In this document: positions 6,626 to 7,624 of the stretch, piece by piece | Numbering within the stretch: the first letter of the stretch is position 1 | How the letters are laid out: each line of letters begins with the position of its first letter | From: an uncultured Bifidobacterium sp. | Lineage (GTDB): Bacteria > Actinomycetota > Actinomycetes > Actinomycetales > Bifidobacteriaceae | Assembly (NCBI GenBank): GCA_937876495.1 | Contig: CALEGL010000120.1 | Span: 1 to 7,624, forward strand | Direction: 5' to 3' | Length of the DNA: 7,624 nucleotides | Notes under the pieces: model-generated | What the model was told of the DNA's origin: nothing | Seen by the model: only the letters and a program-made list of their open reading frames with translations | Databases searched by the model: none | Position numbers and translations under genes: made by a program

Positions 6626-7213
6626 GTACTTCGAGACGAAGTCGGCGCTGAGCGAGGCGGCGGTGGCCGACAGCAGGATCATCGGCGAGAAACTGCGATG
6701 CACCTCCTCGAGGGCGAACATCATGCCCGACAGGGGGGCGTTGAACGCCGCGGACAGGCCTGCGGCGGCCCCGGCCGTCACGAGGTAGTTCGCCTCGATG
6801 CCGCGGCGGCGCATGCCCTTGCCGACCGCCTGGCTGGAAGCAGCACCAATCTGGATGGACGGCCCCTCACGGCCCAGGGACAGCCCGAACATCCCGCAGA
6901 GCAGACCGCCCACGTAGCGCACAATCAGCACGCTCCACCAGCGCATGCGCATGCCGCGCAGAACGACCCCCTCGACCTGGGGGATGCCGCTGCCGCCGGC
7001 CATCGGCTCGAAGCGGACAAGCGCGGCCACCAGCAGAGCGGCAAGAACGACCACGGCCGCCCACAGGGCGACCCACACCGGATGGATGCCGATCCATGCG
7101 TAGGCCCACCGGGCGACACGCGTGCCGGCGTCGATTCCCTGCCGGTACAGCGAGACGAGCATCCCCGCAATCAGTCCGCAGACCACGGCCCTGAGAGCCG
7201 TCATCCACCGTCG

Positions 7214-7218
7214 CCTCC
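7214..7218 (-). promoter_or_regulatory. Ribosome binding site supporting the ClC start at 7204
   Basis: GGAGG stands 9 nt upstream of the ATG that opens MTALRAVVCGLIAG, the first membrane segment. The upstream GTG at 7345 has no such motif. Confidence 0.55.
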
Positions 7219-7322
7219 GCAGCCGCGACAGCCGACCCGTCCTGCCTCCCGCAGCCCCCCCCTCGTCACCGAGCCGACCGCCCCGCTTCCCCCTGCCGGC
7301 ACCGCGTCCCGCCGCAGATCCG

Positions 7323-7624
7323 GTGTCCAATGCGCGGCTTTTCACGTTGGTGCTGGGTGACGGCGCGCGTCAGAGGGTTCTTTTCAGTGCGCCTCCCGAT
7401 GCGCGGGGCACGCTGGTCATGCTGCCGGGCGGGTCCGGGCAGACCGGCCTGGAGGACGACGGGCAGATCCGCCACGGCGATAATGTCGTCGTGCGGACCC
7501 GTACGCTCCGGCCCCGGCGCGGTTACGCCGCGCTGCTCGCCGATGCCGCCGCTGGGATGACCCTGCGGGGCCTGCGCAGCTCCCCCCGTCCCGCGGCGGT
7601 CCTCGGCGGGCTGTGCGCGTCCCC
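7323..7624 (+). CDS. Putative alpha/beta hydrolase, N-terminal part (runs off window)
   Basis: An open frame of about 100 codons without stop extends to the window end. The product begins VSNARLFTLVLGDGARQRVL, with alternating beta-strand patterns. It continues TLVMLPGGSGQTGLEDDGQIRHGDN, VVVRTR, RGYAALLAD and LRGLRSSPRPAAVLGGL. The strand-GG-loop, the RHGDN..VRTR segment and GYA.L..D resemble, from memory, dienelactone-hydrolase-like alpha/beta hydrolases; the catalytic Ser nucleophile would lie beyond the window. The GTG at 7323 is a tentative start: no Shine-Dalgarno precedes it and the frame is open further upstream, so the mRNA may be leaderless or the start may be elsewhere (TTG 7347, GTG 7350). 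A competing frame from ATG 7330 gives an Arg/Pro/Cys-rich product without recognisable features and was not chosen. The gene is divergent from the ClC gene. Confidence 0.5.
   Translation, partial: MSNARLFTLVLGDGARQRVLFSAPPDARGTLVMLPGGSGQTGLEDDGQIRHGDNVVVRTRTLRPRRGYAALLADAAAGMTLRGLRSSPRPAAVLGGLCAS

Larger units (their letters stand above)
5567..7204 (-). pseudogene. ClC-family Cl-/H+ antiporter with C-terminal TrkA_C-like domain, interrupted by an in-frame TGA
   Basis: Reading through one TGA gives a 545-codon ClC protein that would exchange chloride for protons across the membrane. Motifs (residues from the ATG at 7204): GSGIP (71-75), GREGP with gating Glu113 (111-115), LSAAFNAPLSGMMFALEEV with the EE pair (166-167) matching the proton glutamate of EcClC, GSGVPGDIFMP (306-315), and VYTALLDR with the anion-coordinating Tyr (about 400). 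Residues about 430-500 (MEFPVEAGSPAAG...DYVLVMFP) look like a TrkA_C domain, followed by an Ala/Asp-rich tail. The ATG at 7204 has GGAGG 9 nt upstream. A GTG at 7345 would add 47 Arg/Gly-rich residues and run into the divergent gene. The fragments are 193 codons before TGA and a possible GTG restart (6607, no RBS) after it. Neither half should work alone. All core motifs are intact, so the lesion is recent, or is a sequencing error. Confidence 0.85.

Noticed and set aside
7205..7345. Longer ClC N-terminus from the GTG at 7345
   Set aside because: It adds only Arg/Gly-rich residues, lacks an RBS, and would overlap the divergent hydrolase-like gene; the ATG at 7204 has GGAGG at good spacing.
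5972..7360. Plus-strand open frame of 462 codons
   Set aside because: It lies antisense to the ClC gene. The product is His/Arg/Gly/Gln-rich low complexity with no domain, a typical shadow frame in GC-rich DNA.

Overview
The window is high-GC DNA with short gaps, strong third-position G/C bias and long antisense open frames, as expected of an actinobacterium. The Liv proteins look like those of Bifidobacteriaceae or related Actinomycetia: a LivG with a long N-terminal extension, a LivH preceded by a secreted beta-sandwich domain, and Ser-rich linkers. The genus is an inference; no rRNA or marker gene is present.

Most of the window (about 1-5443, all on the minus strand) is one branched-chain amino-acid ABC transporter locus. 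In transcription order it reads livH (permease), a possible 35-codon coupling ORF, livM (permease), livG (ATPase), livF (ATPase) and, after a 281-bp gap, livK (substrate-binding lipoprotein, whose 3' end lies outside the window). LivK would capture Leu/Ile/Val or related ligands outside the membrane, LivH/LivM would form the channel, and LivG/LivF would hydrolyse ATP. From livH to livF the genes overlap or are separated by no more than about 100 bp. The livF-livK gap holds GC-rich hairpins and direct repeats. It may let the binding protein be expressed at a different level from the membrane complex.

Upstream of livH, on the same strand, is a ClC-family Cl-/H+ antiporter gene with a C-terminal TrkA_C-like domain (about 5567-7204). 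A single in-frame TGA at 6623-6625 splits it, and clear ClC homology continues in the same reading frame on both sides. It is annotated here as a pseudogene (or sequencing error). The 123 bp between it and livH carry three GTTAC/GTAAC boxes and presumably the liv promoter.

After a 118-bp divergent intergenic region (7205-7322, very C-rich on the plus strand, with no clear promoter), a plus-strand gene begins near 7323 and runs off the window. It resembles the N-terminus of an alpha/beta hydrolase.

No rRNA, tRNA, CRISPR, insertion sequence or phage gene was seen. No clearly new biological system is visible. The most notable points are the single-codon interruption of the ClC gene, the secreted-domain/poly-Ser/permease layout of LivH, the matching poly-Ser linker in LivK, and the mini-ORF that joins livH to livM by start/stop overlaps at both ends.
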